Below are positions 8,982 to 18,428 of a DNA stretch of 64,000 bases, piece by piece. Numbering within the stretch: the stretch's first letter is position 1; each line of letters starts with the position of its first letter. The stretch is taken from contig NZ_CP138214.1 in the NCBI RefSeq assembly GCF_034043515.1, positions 4,278,001 through 4,342,000 of the forward strand, given 5' to 3'. The notes beneath the pieces are model-generated. The model was not told the origin of the DNA, did no database searches, and saw nothing but the letters and a program-made list of their open reading frames with translations. The DNA comes from Pseudomonas sp. MUP55. Lineage in GTDB: Bacteria > Pseudomonadota > Gammaproteobacteria > Pseudomonadales > Pseudomonadaceae. Position numbers and translations under genes: made by a program.

Positions 8982-9320
8982 TTAGAACGGTAGCTTCATA
9001 CCGGGTGGCAGTTGCATGCCAGCGGTCACGCCGCCCATTTTTTCCTGGCTGTTGGCTTCGATCTTGCGCACGGCGTCGTTGACGGCCGCGGCGAACAAGT
9101 CTTCCAGCACTTCACGGTCGTCATCGCTGACGCCTTCGAGCAGGCTTGGGTCGATGCTGACGCGCTTGATGTCGTGACGTCCGGTCATCACCACGCTGAC
9201 CATATCGCCACCGGCTTTACCGGTGACTTCGGCGTTGGCCAGCTCTTCCTGCATCTTGGCCATTTTTTCCTGCATCTGCTGCGCCTGCTTCATCAGGCCG
9301 GCCATGCCACCTTTCATCAT
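8982..9320 (-). CDS. ybaB: Nucleoid-associated protein YbaB/EbfC family
   Basis: Small (112 aa) DNA-binding protein, dimeric in known members. It starts [17 protein letters not shown] with a basic, methionine-rich N-terminal helix, then the beta-sheet core ([17 protein letters not shown]) and ends in the family tail [17 protein letters not shown] lies eight bases before the ATG at 9320; a GTG three codons earlier is less likely. It is the second gene of the dnaX-ybaB unit. Confidence 0.94.
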   Translation of the reverse strand: MMKGGMAGLMKQAQQMQEKMAKMQEELANAEVTGKAGGDMVSVVMTGRHDIKRVSIDPSLLEGVSDDDREVLEDLFAAAVNDAVRKIEANSQEKMGGVTAGMQLPPGMKLPF

Positions 9321-9363
9321 GGGAATCACCTCAAAAGTACGTGGATCAAATTAGTCGCCCGGT

Positions 9364-11418
9364 TTATGACGCCTGGGGCGCCGGGGCTTCGACAGGTTCA
9401 ATAGTATCGTGACGGACGACCGCACCGAACTGTTGCATCATTTGTTGGATAAGCGGATCCGCGTGGATCGACTCCTCGGCGTCGCGCTGGCGGTTCAGGC
9501 GCCGACGCGTCGCAGCCTGGGCCGGGGTTTCCTGCTCGGGCTTGATCAGCTCGATGGCGATGGTCAGCGTGCGCCCATGGTACTGGTTGAGCGCATCGTT
9601 GAGCCGGCGCTGCTGGGTGGCATTGAACAAGGCGCTGTGGGCCGGGTCCAGGTGCAGCAGCCAGTGGTCACCGTCGACGGCGATCAATGTGCAGTTGGCG
9701 GCGATACTGCCGGTCATGCCGGAGATGGGCAATTTCGGAAACAATTCCAGCCATTGCAGGGCCAGGCCGGTGGCCGGGGCGGCAGCGGGCTCTACCTCCG
9801 GCTCGGGGGCCGGCTCAGCGGTGTGCTCGCTGGCCAGTTCGTCCAGGTAGCTGTAGGCCGAATCCATGTCCGGCTCGATGTAGTCTTCGTCCAGCGGCGG
9901 TTCGTCGTCGAGGTCGATGCCGGGGGTGGCGGCTTCAACCTGGGCCACGGTCGGCTCCGGCACAGGTGCGGATACCCACTCAGGCGCATCCGGCACCACG
10001 CTGTCCGGGGTCGGCGTGGGCATGGGGGTCAATTCCGGCTGCTCGCCGGTGGTCTCCAGTACCGGCTCCACGGCGGGCTGTTGCTCGGGCTCGACGGGCG
10101 CTTCAACCGGGTCGTTCCAGGGCAGGTCCACCGCGGGTTCGGGCTCGACAATCGCCTGCGGCTCAACCACCGGCGCTGCCGCTACGGGTGCAGGCTCAGG
10201 GGGCGGGGCAACCGGCGCGGGCGCAGCCACCACTGGCGCGACCACTGCCGCGCCAGCCACTGGTTTGGCGGAATCAACTGTGGCCTGGCTGATCCCCACT
10301 GGCTTTAGCGGCTGTCTCGGCGCATCCGTCGAGTCGGCGGGCCGGAACGCCAGCATCCGCAGCAACACCATCTCGAAGCCACCGCGCGGGTCCGGCGCCA
10401 GGGGCAGGTCGCGACGACCGATCAGGCCCATCTGGTAGTAGAACTGCACGTCTTCGGCCGGCAGCGCCTGGGCCAGCGCCAATACGCGGTCGCGATCGCC
10501 ATGACCGTTGTCGACACCCTCAGGCAGTGCCTGGGCGATGGCGACACGGTGCAGCACATTGAGGATTTCCGAGAGCACGCCATTCCAGTCCGGGCCCTGC
10601 TCCGACAAATGGCGCACGGCTTCGAGCAACGCCTTGGCGTCGCCTTCGATGAGCGCATGCAGCACGTCGAACACCTGGCCGTGGTCCAGCGTGCCGAGCA
10701 TGGCGCGCACATCGGCGGCCATGACCTTGCCTTCACCGAAGGCGATGGCCTGGTCGGTGAGGCTCATGGCATCACGCATCGAACCATCGGCGGCGCGGCC
10801 CAGCAGCCACAGCGCGTCGTCTTCGAACGGTACGTTCTCGACGCCCAGCACGTGGGTCAGGTGCTCCACCACCCGCTCAGGGGTCATGTTCTTCAGGGAG
10901 AATTGCAGGCAGCGCGACAGAATGGTCGCAGGAAGTTTCTGCGGGTCGGTGGTCGCCAGGATGAATTTGACGTACGGCGGCGGCTCTTCCAGGGTTTTCA
11001 ACAATGCGTTGAAGGAGTGGCTGGAGAGCATGTGCACTTCGTCGATCAGGTAGACCTTGAAGCGGCCACGGCTCGGCGCGTACTGCACGTTGTCGAGCAA
11101 CTCGCGGGTGTCTTCGACCTTGGTGCGGCTTGCGGCGTCGATCTCGATCAGGTCGACGAAGCGCCCTTCGTCGATCTCGCGGCAGACCGAACAGGTGCCG
11201 CAAGGCGTCGATGTGATACCGGTTTCACAGTTCAGGCACTTGGCGATGATGCGCGCAATCGTGGTCTTGCCCACCCCGCGGGTACCGGTGAACAGGTAGG
11301 CGTGGTGCAGCCGTTGGCTGTCCAAGGCATTGATCAGAGCCTTGAGCACATGGGTCTGGCCGACCATTTCGCGGAACGAGCGCGGGCGCCATTTACGTGC
11401 AAGAACCTGATAACTCAT
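9364..11418 (-). CDS. dnaX: DNA polymerase III tau (and possibly gamma) subunit
   Basis: Clamp-loader ATPase that also ties the polymerase cores and helicase together. The start at 11418 (MSYQVLARKWRPRSF) gives 684 aa. Visible: Walker A GTRGVGKTT (45-53), zinc ligands C64, C73, C76 and C79, Walker B/DExx LIDEVHMLS, and the SRC motif (LSRCLQF). Domains I-III end near residue 370; a long Pro/Ala/Glu-rich linker (about 385-560) precedes the C-terminal tau-specific region. No A-rich slippery site like that of E. coli is visible, so how or whether a short gamma form arises is unclear. Confidence 0.97.
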   Translation of the reverse strand: MSYQVLARKWRPRSFREMVGQTHVLKALINALDSQRLHHAYLFTGTRGVGKTTIARIIAKCLNCETGITSTPCGTCSVCREIDEGRFVDLIEIDAASRTKVEDTRELLDNVQYAPSRGRFKVYLIDEVHMLSSHSFNALLKTLEEPPPYVKFILATTDPQKLPATILSRCLQFSLKNMTPERVVEHLTHVLGVENVPFEDDALWLLGRAADGSMRDAMSLTDQAIAFGEGKVMAADVRAMLGTLDHGQVFDVLHALIEGDAKALLEAVRHLSEQGPDWNGVLSEILNVLHRVAIAQALPEGVDNGHGDRDRVLALAQALPAEDVQFYYQMGLIGRRDLPLAPDPRGGFEMVLLRMLAFRPADSTDAPRQPLKPVGISQATVDSAKPVAGAAVVAPVVAAPAPVAPPPEPAPVAAAPVVEPQAIVEPEPAVDLPWNDPVEAPVEPEQQPAVEPVLETTGEQPELTPMPTPTPDSVVPDAPEWVSAPVPEPTVAQVEAATPGIDLDDEPPLDEDYIEPDMDSAYSYLDELASEHTAEPAPEPEVEPAAAPATGLALQWLELFPKLPISGMTGSIAANCTLIAVDGDHWLLHLDPAHSALFNATQQRRLNDALNQYHGRTLTIAIELIKPEQETPAQAATRRRLNRQRDAEESIHADPLIQQMMQQFGAVVRHDTIEPVEAPAPQAS

Positions 11419-11551
11419 CGAAAACCGTCGCAACTGGGAAGCAGAAGCCGGTAATGCTAGCGGAGCAAGGGGGAAATTGCATCCGGCACGCTCGTCTAAT
11501 CTGACTAAGCTCTCCTCAAAGGCTGCGCAAGGGCCTGAACCTGGAGAGCAT

Positions 11552-12307
11552 ATGCGCGTAGTCCTGGGCGCTTTATGGATGATAGCCACGACCCTTATGG
11601 CGGCGCCTGCGCCGCTGCACTTTTCGGTTTCCGACAGCTGGGCGATGCCCATGGTGCACCTTGAGGGCGGCATCCCGACCCAGGGCATCCTGTATGACGT
11701 AATGGTGAGCCTGGCCACCCAGGTCGGCCGCCCCGCCCAGTTCCAGGTGCTGGCCCGGGCGCGCCTGGCCAATGCCATGTCCCACGGGGAAATCGATGTG
11801 CGTTGTTACGTCGCCCAGGCGTGGCTGTACGACGTTCCCGGTGACTACACCTGGAGCGTCCCGCTGATGGTGCAGCGCACTGTCTTGATCAGCACTGAAC
11901 CTGAACCGATCCAGGTGGACCGGTTGCTGCCGCAGGCGGTCGGCACGGTGCTCAACTACCGCTACCCCCTTCTCGACCCCCTCTTTGCCGATGGCCGGTT
12001 GAGCCGCGACGACGCGCGCAGCGAAGAGCAGGTGCTGCAAAAGCTGGTGGCCGGGCGTTACGCCTATGCGTTGAGCAACGAATGGATACTGGATCGCTTC
12101 AATCAGCAACTGCCGATCGCCCGCCGCTTGCATAACGTCGCCGTGATCGAAGAACAGCACCTGGGCTGCATCGTGCGCAACGACCCCAGCGTGCCGGTGC
12201 AACAGATCCTGCGCACGCTGTTGCGGATGAAGCAGTCCGGCGAGATCGACGCCATCATCCAGCTGTACACCGGGCAGACCGCACCCAGCGTGTCTCCAGA
12301 CCGATAG
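11552..12307 (+). CDS. Periplasmic solute-binding-like protein (SBP_bac_3 type)
   Basis: Start at 11552 with GGAG upstream gives a 251-aa protein with a signal peptide (about residues 1-17, ending near MAAPAP). The rest resembles family 3 amino-acid-binding proteins: a ligand-cleft domain with the FSVSDSWAMPM start, VRCYVAQAW, a domain-swap strand near LPQAVGTVLNY and a C-terminal helix with a short QILRTLLRMKQSGEIDAI motif. No transporter genes are adjacent, so it may be an orphan sensor or scavenging protein. The ligand is unknown. The 3' end overlaps the convergent exporter gene by 53 bases. Confidence 0.75.
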   Translation: MRVVLGALWMIATTLMAAPAPLHFSVSDSWAMPMVHLEGGIPTQGILYDVMVSLATQVGRPAQFQVLARARLANAMSHGEIDVRCYVAQAWLYDVPGDYTWSVPLMVQRTVLISTEPEPIQVDRLLPQAVGTVLNYRYPLLDPLFADGRLSRDDARSEEQVLQKLVAGRYAYALSNEWILDRFNQQLPIARRLHNVAVIEEQHLGCIVRNDPSVPVQQILRTLLRMKQSGEIDAIIQLYTGQTAPSVSPDR

Positions 12308-13163
12308 CGGCCACGCTGGCCAACACCATCAGCCCACCCAGCAGCACCTGCAGGGCGATGTGTTCGCCCAGCAACAGCGCCGCCATCACCATTGCAACCG
12401 GTGGCACCAGGTACATCGCCACCGAAGCTCGGCTGACCTCGACATGTTTGAGCACGTAGCCCCAGGCCAGATACGCCAGGGCACTGGGAAAAACACCGAG
12501 CACCAGTATCGCCAGGTTTACCGACATCGGCGCCCGCGCGACCGCAGCAGGCAACCCCGGCAGGTTTACGCACAGCATCAAGGTGCCGGACCACACCATA
12601 TAACAGGCCAGGGTCAGCGGACTGTAGTGGTGCGCATAACGCCTCTGCACTGCGAAACACACGCTCCAGGACAGTGCGGCCACCAGAATCAGCAAGCCGC
12701 GTGGGTCCAGATCAGCCAGCCCTTGGTCGCCCCGGATCACCACCAGCACACCGCACAACCCCAGCAGCACACACCCCCAGCGCCAGGCACTGACCCGCTC
12801 CTTCAAGCAGAAAAACGCAATCAACACGCTGAACAGCGGCGCCGACTGCGCCAGCACGCTGGATGCCGATGCCGTCACCCATTGCTGGCCGCTGTTAAGG
12901 CTGGTGTGGTGCAGGAACACGCCGAAAAAACCCAGTACCAGCAGCCACGGCAGATCCCGCAGGCGTGGCCGACCGATGCCCATCACCAGCGCCACCGCGC
13001 CCATGAACACCGACGCGATCAAAAATCGCAGCAGCGCCAATTGGCCGGGGCTGTAGCTGTGCAACCCCAGGTGCACGCCAATCGGCGAATACGCCCAACA
13101 GAGGATGACGGCGGCGACCACTAGCGTTAGCTTTACGGGGGTTGGGGTATTCATCGACGACAT
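12255..13163 (-). CDS. DMT-superfamily (EamA) transporter
   Basis: Ten-helix inner-membrane exporter of 302 aa made of two EamA repeats (about residues 15-145 and 155-285). The first repeat ends with the characteristic KERVSAWRWGCVLLGLCGV, the second with LLGEHIALQVLLGGLMVLAS. Substrate cannot be predicted; amino acids or metabolites are typical for the family. It is divergent from a LysR gene 91 bases away, which probably regulates it. The start at 13163 or at the ATG three codons later are both possible. Confidence 0.88.
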   Translation of the reverse strand: MSSMNTPTPVKLTLVVAAVILCWAYSPIGVHLGLHSYSPGQLALLRFLIASVFMGAVALVMGIGRPRLRDLPWLLVLGFFGVFLHHTSLNSGQQWVTASASSVLAQSAPLFSVLIAFFCLKERVSAWRWGCVLLGLCGVLVVIRGDQGLADLDPRGLLILVAALSWSVCFAVQRRYAHHYSPLTLACYMVWSGTLMLCVNLPGLPAAVARAPMSVNLAILVLGVFPSALAYLAWGYVLKHVEVSRASVAMYLVPPVAMVMAALLLGEHIALQVLLGGLMVLASVAAIGLETRWVRSARCTAG

Positions 13164-13254
13164 CCGGACACAGAAGGAATGCCGTCAGTCTTGGCCCGCG
13201 CCAGGCGCAGCACAATTAAGCGTTTCTGACTTCTGAGATCACGGGAACTGAGCA

Positions 13255-14118
13255 ATGGAACTGGCCCAACTGAAAATGGTGCGAGCCGTGGCGCAAACCG
13301 GCAGCGTGGCCCAGGCCGCCCTGCAATTGCACTGTGTGCCGTCCAACATCACCACGCGCATCAAGCAGCTGGAAAGCGAGCTGGGCACGCCGTTGTTCAT
13401 TCGCGCCGGACGTGGCCTGGCGATCAGCGCCGCCGGGGAAATTTTCCTGGATTACTGCGAACGCATCCTGGCGTTGGTGGATGAATCCAAGCGCGCGGTG
13501 GAGGCCAACGCGATGCCGCGCGGCACCTTGCGCATCGGTGCGGTGGAGTCCAGCGCCAGCGGGCGCCTGCCGCCGCTGCTGGCCGAATATCACCGGCGCT
13601 ATCCCGACGTCAGCCTGGAACTGGTCACCGGCGCCTGGGCGCAGCTGCTGGACGACCTGCAGCACCATCGGCTCGACGTGGCGCTGGTGGCGTCAGCCAA
13701 CCCGCGCGCCAAGCTGGACCATAGCGTGGTGTACCGCGAACGCCTGGTGCTGATCGCCAGTGCAACCAGCGCGCCGATCCAGGGCCCCGCCGACCTGGCG
13801 GGCCGCACCTTGCTGGTCTGGCCAGTGGGATGCCCGTATCGCGCTGCCCTGGAGAACTGGCTCAAGCCCCATGACCTCACGCCCGCCATCGCCAGCTACG
13901 CAAGCTGGGGCACGATCATTGGCTGCGTCAGCGCAGGGATCGGCGTGGCCCTGGCGCCGGAAGGCATTCTGGCTCGGTATGAACAGGCCGATCAGTTGGC
14001 GTCGTATCGATTCGAGGAACTGGCGCCGGTTGATAACCTGCTGTTCTGGAACCCAGACAGCCAGCGGCACCTGGCGCGGGATGCGTTCGCCCAGCTGTTG
14101 CGCGAAACCTTCAGCTGA
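13255..14118 (+). CDS. LysR-type transcriptional regulator
   Basis: 287 aa with an N-terminal winged helix-turn-helix (residues about 1-60; AQTGSVAQAALQLHCVPSNIT) and a periplasmic-binding-like effector domain (about 88-287). It is divergent from the EamA exporter, the normal arrangement of a LysR regulator with its target. The inducer is unknown. Confidence 0.92.
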   Translation: MELAQLKMVRAVAQTGSVAQAALQLHCVPSNITTRIKQLESELGTPLFIRAGRGLAISAAGEIFLDYCERILALVDESKRAVEANAMPRGTLRIGAVESSASGRLPPLLAEYHRRYPDVSLELVTGAWAQLLDDLQHHRLDVALVASANPRAKLDHSVVYRERLVLIASATSAPIQGPADLAGRTLLVWPVGCPYRAALENWLKPHDLTPAIASYASWGTIIGCVSAGIGVALAPEGILARYEQADQLASYRFEELAPVDNLLFWNPDSQRHLARDAFAQLLRETFS

Positions 14119-14154
14119 TCGGGCCGAGGTGATGCAAAGCGTCACGGGCTGCGC

Positions 14155-14182
14155 TTCCACGCGGGAGCGTGGGAGCGATCCT
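14155..14182. repeat. Single REP-like palindrome (CACGC..GCGTGGG family)
   Basis: TTCCACGCGGGAGCGTGGGA is a partial copy of the same repeat seen as a doublet at 19643-19756. It lies downstream of the LysR gene and before the convergent SH3-like gene. Confidence 0.55.
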
Positions 14183-14196
14183 CGCGCCTGACAGGG

Positions 14197-14787
14197 TCAG
14201 CGCTTCGGCGCAGCCAACCGTGCGTATTGCTCCTGGCTGATCCAGCCGGTGAACGAACGGTCATCGGCATTGATGAACTCGACCTGTGCCCAGCCGTCCT
14301 TGAACGCCAGCACCCCCACCACATCATTCTTGACGACGTAGGGACGCTTGGCCGCTTTCGCCGTTGGGTTTTTCAGCAGGTAAGCCTTATCGGCCGACAC
14401 CGTCACCAGGGCGATCCATTGCTTCCTGGCCGTCTGGCTCAGGTCCAGACCCGTGGCGATTTCCGGCATCAACACATTGATGCAGCCCGGATGCTGACGC
14501 CCTTGCGCCACCGTCAGGGTCACGCCATCGGACGACGCGGCCACGCTGCCGGGATAAGCCACATCGCGCCAGGTGGTCAGCGCTTCGGGCGGGCCCTGCA
14601 TAAAGAAGCGGCACCCGCGCGTCACGCCCTCGCCCATGTCCTCGGCGTAGAAACCTTCGACCTGATGCTGCGGCGTCACCGCCAGCATCAGCCCTTCGTA
14701 CTTGCCCGACTGCAACGTGGCCGAACCTGCAAAGGCAGGCACCACGGCGCACAGCGACAACACACCTGCCACCAGCAAACGAATCAT
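14197..14787 (-). CDS. Secreted SH3-like protein, candidate immunity partner of the muramidase
   Basis: 196 aa with a clear signal peptide (MIRLLVAGVLSLCAVVPAFA). The middle (residues about 25-130) is not recognised and contains two cysteines that could form a disulfide. The C-terminal 60 residues look like an SH3-type fold (KAYLLKNPTAKA, NDVVGVLAFKDGWAQVEF, GWISQEQYARL). It begins one base after the muramidase stop, so the two are surely co-transcribed. A periplasmic partner directly behind a muramidase without a signal peptide is the layout of effector-immunity pairs; that role is inference. Confidence 0.8.
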   Translation of the reverse strand: MIRLLVAGVLSLCAVVPAFAGSATLQSGKYEGLMLAVTPQHQVEGFYAEDMGEGVTRGCRFFMQGPPEALTTWRDVAYPGSVAASSDGVTLTVAQGRQHPGCINVLMPEIATGLDLSQTARKQWIALVTVSADKAYLLKNPTAKAAKRPYVVKNDVVGVLAFKDGWAQVEFINADDRSFTGWISQEQYARLAAPKR

Positions 14788-14788
14788 C

Positions 14789-15835
14789 TTATTTCTTCCC
14801 TTCCAGTACGTCGTAGGCCTGCTTCATCAGCACGTCGTAGTTGCCATAGTCATCACCGTTATAGTTACGGGCCATGGCGGTAAAGTCCTTGTTTTTCATC
14901 GCGCTCAACAACGCGGTGTTTTTGCCGCAAAGGGCCAGGTAGGCCTTGAGTTGATTGCCGGCGTTCACTTTCAGTGACGCCACGAACTCAAACACAGTCT
15001 TGAACCCGCACGACGCAAAATTGAACCCCATGATCTGGAACATACCCCACGAGGCCGACATCAACGCTGCTTCCTGGTCCAGTGCGAACGCCGTGGCCAT
15101 GGTTTCCCAGGCCTTGACCTGATCCTTGTTGTTGGCCTGCCATTGCGGGCCGGCTTTTTTCTTATAGATGTACGACAGCAGCGGGTGTGCCTGGTCGTAG
15201 ATATGCTTGGTGTACTTGCGAAATTGATGGCCTTCGAAGGCGATGATCGGCAACTTGGCCGGCCCGAAGCCCACCTTCCCGCCCGACTCCACGGTGGCAA
15301 ATGCCTTGATGACATTCACCGAGATCCCGTTGCCCAGCTGCTTGGCAGCATTCTGGAAATCCGTTTCGCTCAGCGTCGTGCCGCCGTCGCAGGTAGCCTG
15401 CATCATCAGCTGCCGGTTACGCCGTTCGGCCTCGATCACCGCACGCACCTGGTTGAGGTACACGTTGACGGTGGCCTGCACCGCATCGGCATTGTTATTG
15501 CCGAAGGCATTCAGAAACGTAGGAATACGCGTCGTCGGGAAGGCCTGCACCGGCACCTTCACCGCCTCTTCGATCAAGCTGTTGAAGGTACGGCCGGTAG
15601 GGTCGATCACGCCATCGGGATGGGCATACTTGAGATGACGAAACTGGTACTGGCTGATGCACTGCACCAACTGGCCGTCGCATTTGCCGTTTTCAGGCAG
15701 GGGGAACCCCAGCTTGGGGATGATCAGGTTGAATAAATACTGGATGCACTGCACATCGGCGGGCAGGTTGCGGGCTTTACCGGGGGTGCCGACCGAGGCA
15801 CTGATAAGACGAGGCAACCCTTGCAGGCTTTTCAT
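14789..15835 (-). CDS. N-acetylmuramidase (DUF3380 type) with peptidoglycan-binding-like N-domain
   Basis: 348-aa predicted peptidoglycan hydrolase. Residues about 25-95 resemble a peptidoglycan-binding domain (DVQCIQYLFN..., FRHLKYAHPDGVIDPTGRTF). Residues about 170-345 match the phage-type N-acetylmuramidase family: catalytic-site motif ATVESGGKVGFG, then LPIIAFEGHQFRKYT, and SASWGMFQIMGFNF. There is no signal peptide, holin or phage gene nearby. I chose the ATG at 15835 because AAGG lies nine bases ahead; the ATG at 15844 would overlap that site. Followed at one base by a secreted SH3 protein. Candidate type VI effector; alternatively a domesticated phage lysin. Confidence 0.85.
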   Translation of the reverse strand: MKSLQGLPRLISASVGTPGKARNLPADVQCIQYLFNLIIPKLGFPLPENGKCDGQLVQCISQYQFRHLKYAHPDGVIDPTGRTFNSLIEEAVKVPVQAFPTTRIPTFLNAFGNNNADAVQATVNVYLNQVRAVIEAERRNRQLMMQATCDGGTTLSETDFQNAAKQLGNGISVNVIKAFATVESGGKVGFGPAKLPIIAFEGHQFRKYTKHIYDQAHPLLSYIYKKKAGPQWQANNKDQVKAWETMATAFALDQEAALMSASWGMFQIMGFNFASCGFKTVFEFVASLKVNAGNQLKAYLALCGKNTALLSAMKNKDFTAMARNYNGDDYGNYDVLMKQAYDVLEGKK

Positions 15836-15991
15836 GACAGACATCCTTGTTAGTTAAAGAAGTGATAGCACTTCAATATCAAGTCGCGCCCTTGTCATAC
15901 TCTGAAACAAGTGGCCGGCGCACGCTAACAAGGCGATTTGGGGTTGTCCAGCAGGGGCTTCAAAAGTTGTGAATCAGCCGGACTAAATCAG

Positions 15992-17953
15992 TTAGTAGCC
16001 ATGCACTTCGCGAGTCTTCTGGTACTGGTGGTAGTCGATCCACTCGACCACGTCGTACGGTAGATAAAGCTGCACCCTGGCACGGGAAATGGCGATATAC
16101 ACCGCGCACAGCCGCTGATCGAACGCATAGGCATCCTTGAACTTCACATTGGTCAGCAACTCAGGCGTGAGCAAGACCCGATCGAATTCCATGCCGCCAG
16201 CGTCCTGGGCCAGCATCAATAAACAGCGTTCGGCCGGGTCGCCGCTCAGCCTGTTCAAACGCGTTACATCGGCCACGTTGAACCCTTTTTCCAGCCTGGC
16301 CTCGACCCACAGAAACGCCTCGTCGAACCGGCACGCGTCACGCACCTGTTGCCAGTCGGTCATATCGCTGAAAAACGGATGAGGCCCACGGTCACTGTAC
16401 TCGCTGCCATAAAATTCTGGCTTGAACAGGGCGATGACGGTGTCCATGAAGTATTTGAGGTCCTGCTGCGCTTCATGGCTGGCAAAGGCACAGGCACAGC
16501 GCGCTTCGCTCAGTTCAATGAGCCATTTCATGCTGTCCCAGGCGGACGCGGTCAGCACTACGCAGCCTGGCGGCGGCACAAAACCCTGGGGATACAGCTC
16601 GATGCCGACATCAGCATCCCGCGCCCCCTCGAACAGTACCTTGCTTTTCTCGGAGTGCTGGCTGATCAGCGGATTGACCAGGCGCTCGACATTGCGCCCG
16701 GAACGCACGGAGTAGCTCACATCGGTGTGGCGAACTTCGCGGGCGCGTTTGACCATCACCCCGCTGGCCTGCTGATACTCATCGCCCAGGGTGATCAGCA
16801 CCTGGCGACCGCGCTCGATGATTTGCAGCAGCGGTGCCGGAATATCCTGGCTCTCGTCGATCAACACATGGGTATAGCGTTCAGGCACTACGCTGCCTGC
16901 AAGGGCTGCGCGCTTGATCATCAACAAGGCTTCGAAGCCTGTGTGGCTGCTCCAGGCCGGATTCGCCTCAAGGTAACCCCACAACCGGCTGGAGTATTCG
17001 AGCAGCGCCTGGGCATCGACCGTCGACAACGGTTGCTTGAAATGCGGCAAGTGCTTGGCCGACAGGCTGTAGTCCCAGGAGCGGCAGTAGCTTTCCAGCA
17101 CCTTGAGGCACACCTCCAGCACCGCCTGCCCTTCCAGGCGACGAAAACCAAAGATGTTCAGCTCCTGGGCCAGTGCCTGCTTGCTTGGCACGCGCACTTG
17201 CGTACGCACCGGCTGCGGCCTGGGGCCATGCAACAACGCGTGCGCGAACCCCTCAAAGGTCTGCCCGGCCTTTCTTTCCCGCGCGCCCACCATGCGCGCG
17301 CGCAAGGTTTCCAGCTTGGCCGGCGTACGGGCCAGCAACAAAGTCTTTTCGGGGCGCAGATGCTCCATAAGCGCCACCAGCAGATGACTCTTGCCGATGC
17401 CCGCGTACCCCTGGACATGCAGGTCTTCGTTCAGGTTGGCGCGAAAGGTTCGGACCAGCTTGTCCTGCTCGGCACTCAACCAGCGCTCGCGGTGCCGGGG
17501 CGTGACCATCTGCTGGCGGAACGGATTGTTGGCCTTGAGGTGACGAACTTTGTATTCGACGTCCCATTTGCCGTCGGGCAATAGATAGTCGCGGGCCGAC
17601 ACTTCATCGGCCAGCAGAAAACGCAATCCAAGGCTCTTGACCACATTGAGGCCGAAGTACAGCTTGCGCGTATCAAACAGCCGCTGCGCTTCCGACAGCA
17701 GGCTCACGGCCGCAGAATGCCTGGCCTCTGCCGCCCAGCCAATGAGCTTGGCCAGCACCCGTTCAGCGCCCACTGCACTCAGTTCGTTTTCCGGCATTTG
17801 CGCCAGATTCTGGATAACCAGCACCGCCGCAAGCTCCGGCTCACTCAGCGCAACGAGCGCAGCCGCACCCTCGGCGCTCAACAACCCGGCGCAGGTTTCG
17901 TCGGTGATCGGCAGGAATACCGGGCTGGATAACGCAAAATGTTCCGAGTGCAT
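15992..17953 (-). CDS. UvrD/Rep-like superfamily I helicase-type ATPase
   Basis: 653 aa with Walker A GYAGIGKSH (about residue 183), a 1A motif LLARTPAKLE, Walker B LIDESQDIP (about 363-371), motif III LGDEYQQASG and a C-terminal motif VI-like AISRARVQLYLP. The N-terminal 150 residues are not recognised. The set of motifs fits an SF1 DNA helicase, but the protein is shorter than UvrD and has no evident nuclease domain. Its role is unknown; repair, RNA metabolism and defence are all possible. It stands alone, 150 bases upstream of the muramidase gene in the same direction. Confidence 0.8.
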   Translation of the reverse strand: MHSEHFALSSPVFLPITDETCAGLLSAEGAAALVALSEPELAAVLVIQNLAQMPENELSAVGAERVLAKLIGWAAEARHSAAVSLLSEAQRLFDTRKLYFGLNVVKSLGLRFLLADEVSARDYLLPDGKWDVEYKVRHLKANNPFRQQMVTPRHRERWLSAEQDKLVRTFRANLNEDLHVQGYAGIGKSHLLVALMEHLRPEKTLLLARTPAKLETLRARMVGARERKAGQTFEGFAHALLHGPRPQPVRTQVRVPSKQALAQELNIFGFRRLEGQAVLEVCLKVLESYCRSWDYSLSAKHLPHFKQPLSTVDAQALLEYSSRLWGYLEANPAWSSHTGFEALLMIKRAALAGSVVPERYTHVLIDESQDIPAPLLQIIERGRQVLITLGDEYQQASGVMVKRAREVRHTDVSYSVRSGRNVERLVNPLISQHSEKSKVLFEGARDADVGIELYPQGFVPPPGCVVLTASAWDSMKWLIELSEARCACAFASHEAQQDLKYFMDTVIALFKPEFYGSEYSDRGPHPFFSDMTDWQQVRDACRFDEAFLWVEARLEKGFNVADVTRLNRLSGDPAERCLLMLAQDAGGMEFDRVLLTPELLTNVKFKDAYAFDQRLCAVYIAISRARVQLYLPYDVVEWIDYHQYQKTREVHGY

Positions 17954-18101
17954 ACAGCCTCATAGCCAGGGGAAGCGACGCTTGGGAGTATGCCACTAGT
18001 CGTGAAATGGCCGTCATGCACTGTGCAACAAACGTCACAGATGACTGGCTGAGTATTGGGATTTTGATTTGGATGGGTGTTGCAGGAGGGAGCGTTATGG
18101 A

Positions 18102-18211
18102 GGCAACCCCACCAGCCACACCCCGGCACACAATGTTCCCGCTGTGGCTGCTGCCTTCCGGCTCTGACCAGGTTCACGGGTAATCGTTGCGGGGGGACCG
18201 ATGGGGTCACC
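18102..18211 (-). ncRNA. ffs: 4.5S RNA of the signal recognition particle
   Basis: The minus strand carries the conserved SRP apical domain: GGTCAG, then GCCGGAAGG with the GGAA tetraloop, then CAGCAGCC. The ends pair as GGUGACCCCAUC with GGUGGGGUUGCC (wobbles allowed), fixing the ends near 18211 and 18102 and giving about 110 nt, close to the 114 nt of E. coli. The RNA binds Ffh and targets membrane proteins to FtsY. It lies between the helicase and the zinc peptidase gene. Ends are good to a few bases. Confidence 0.95.
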
Positions 18212-18330
18212 ATAACGACGCTGGCCTCTCGGCAAGCGGGGCCATTGTACCGATCTCATCGGAAGTTACAACCGTAAAAAATGAGAAGCTTCAAGTACTT
18301 GCCATGGCCTTGAACAATGACGCTATCCAA

Positions 18331-18422
18331 GGTGGGAGGGGGCTTGCCCCCGATGGCGGTGAACCAGCCAATAAATATGTTGGCTGACACCTTGCTATCG
18401 GGGGCAAGCCCCCTCCCACATT
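18331..18422. repeat. REP pair
   Basis: Inverted REP copies (GGTGGGAGGGGGCTTGCCCCCGATGG at 18331-18356 and the complement at 18397-18422) between ffs and the zinc peptidase gene. The region between ffs and 18331 holds no gene I can see. Confidence 0.9.
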
Positions 18423-18428
18423 TTTTCA

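Noticed and set aside
9364..11418. Programmed frameshift in dnaX giving gamma
   Set aside because: No A-rich slippery heptamer comparable to that of E. coli is visible at the end of domain III; the short form, if any, must arise otherwise.
14789..15835. Prophage remnant because of the phage-type muramidase
   Set aside because: No other phage gene (holin, spanin, tail, integrase) is present; neighbours are a LysR regulator and a helicase.
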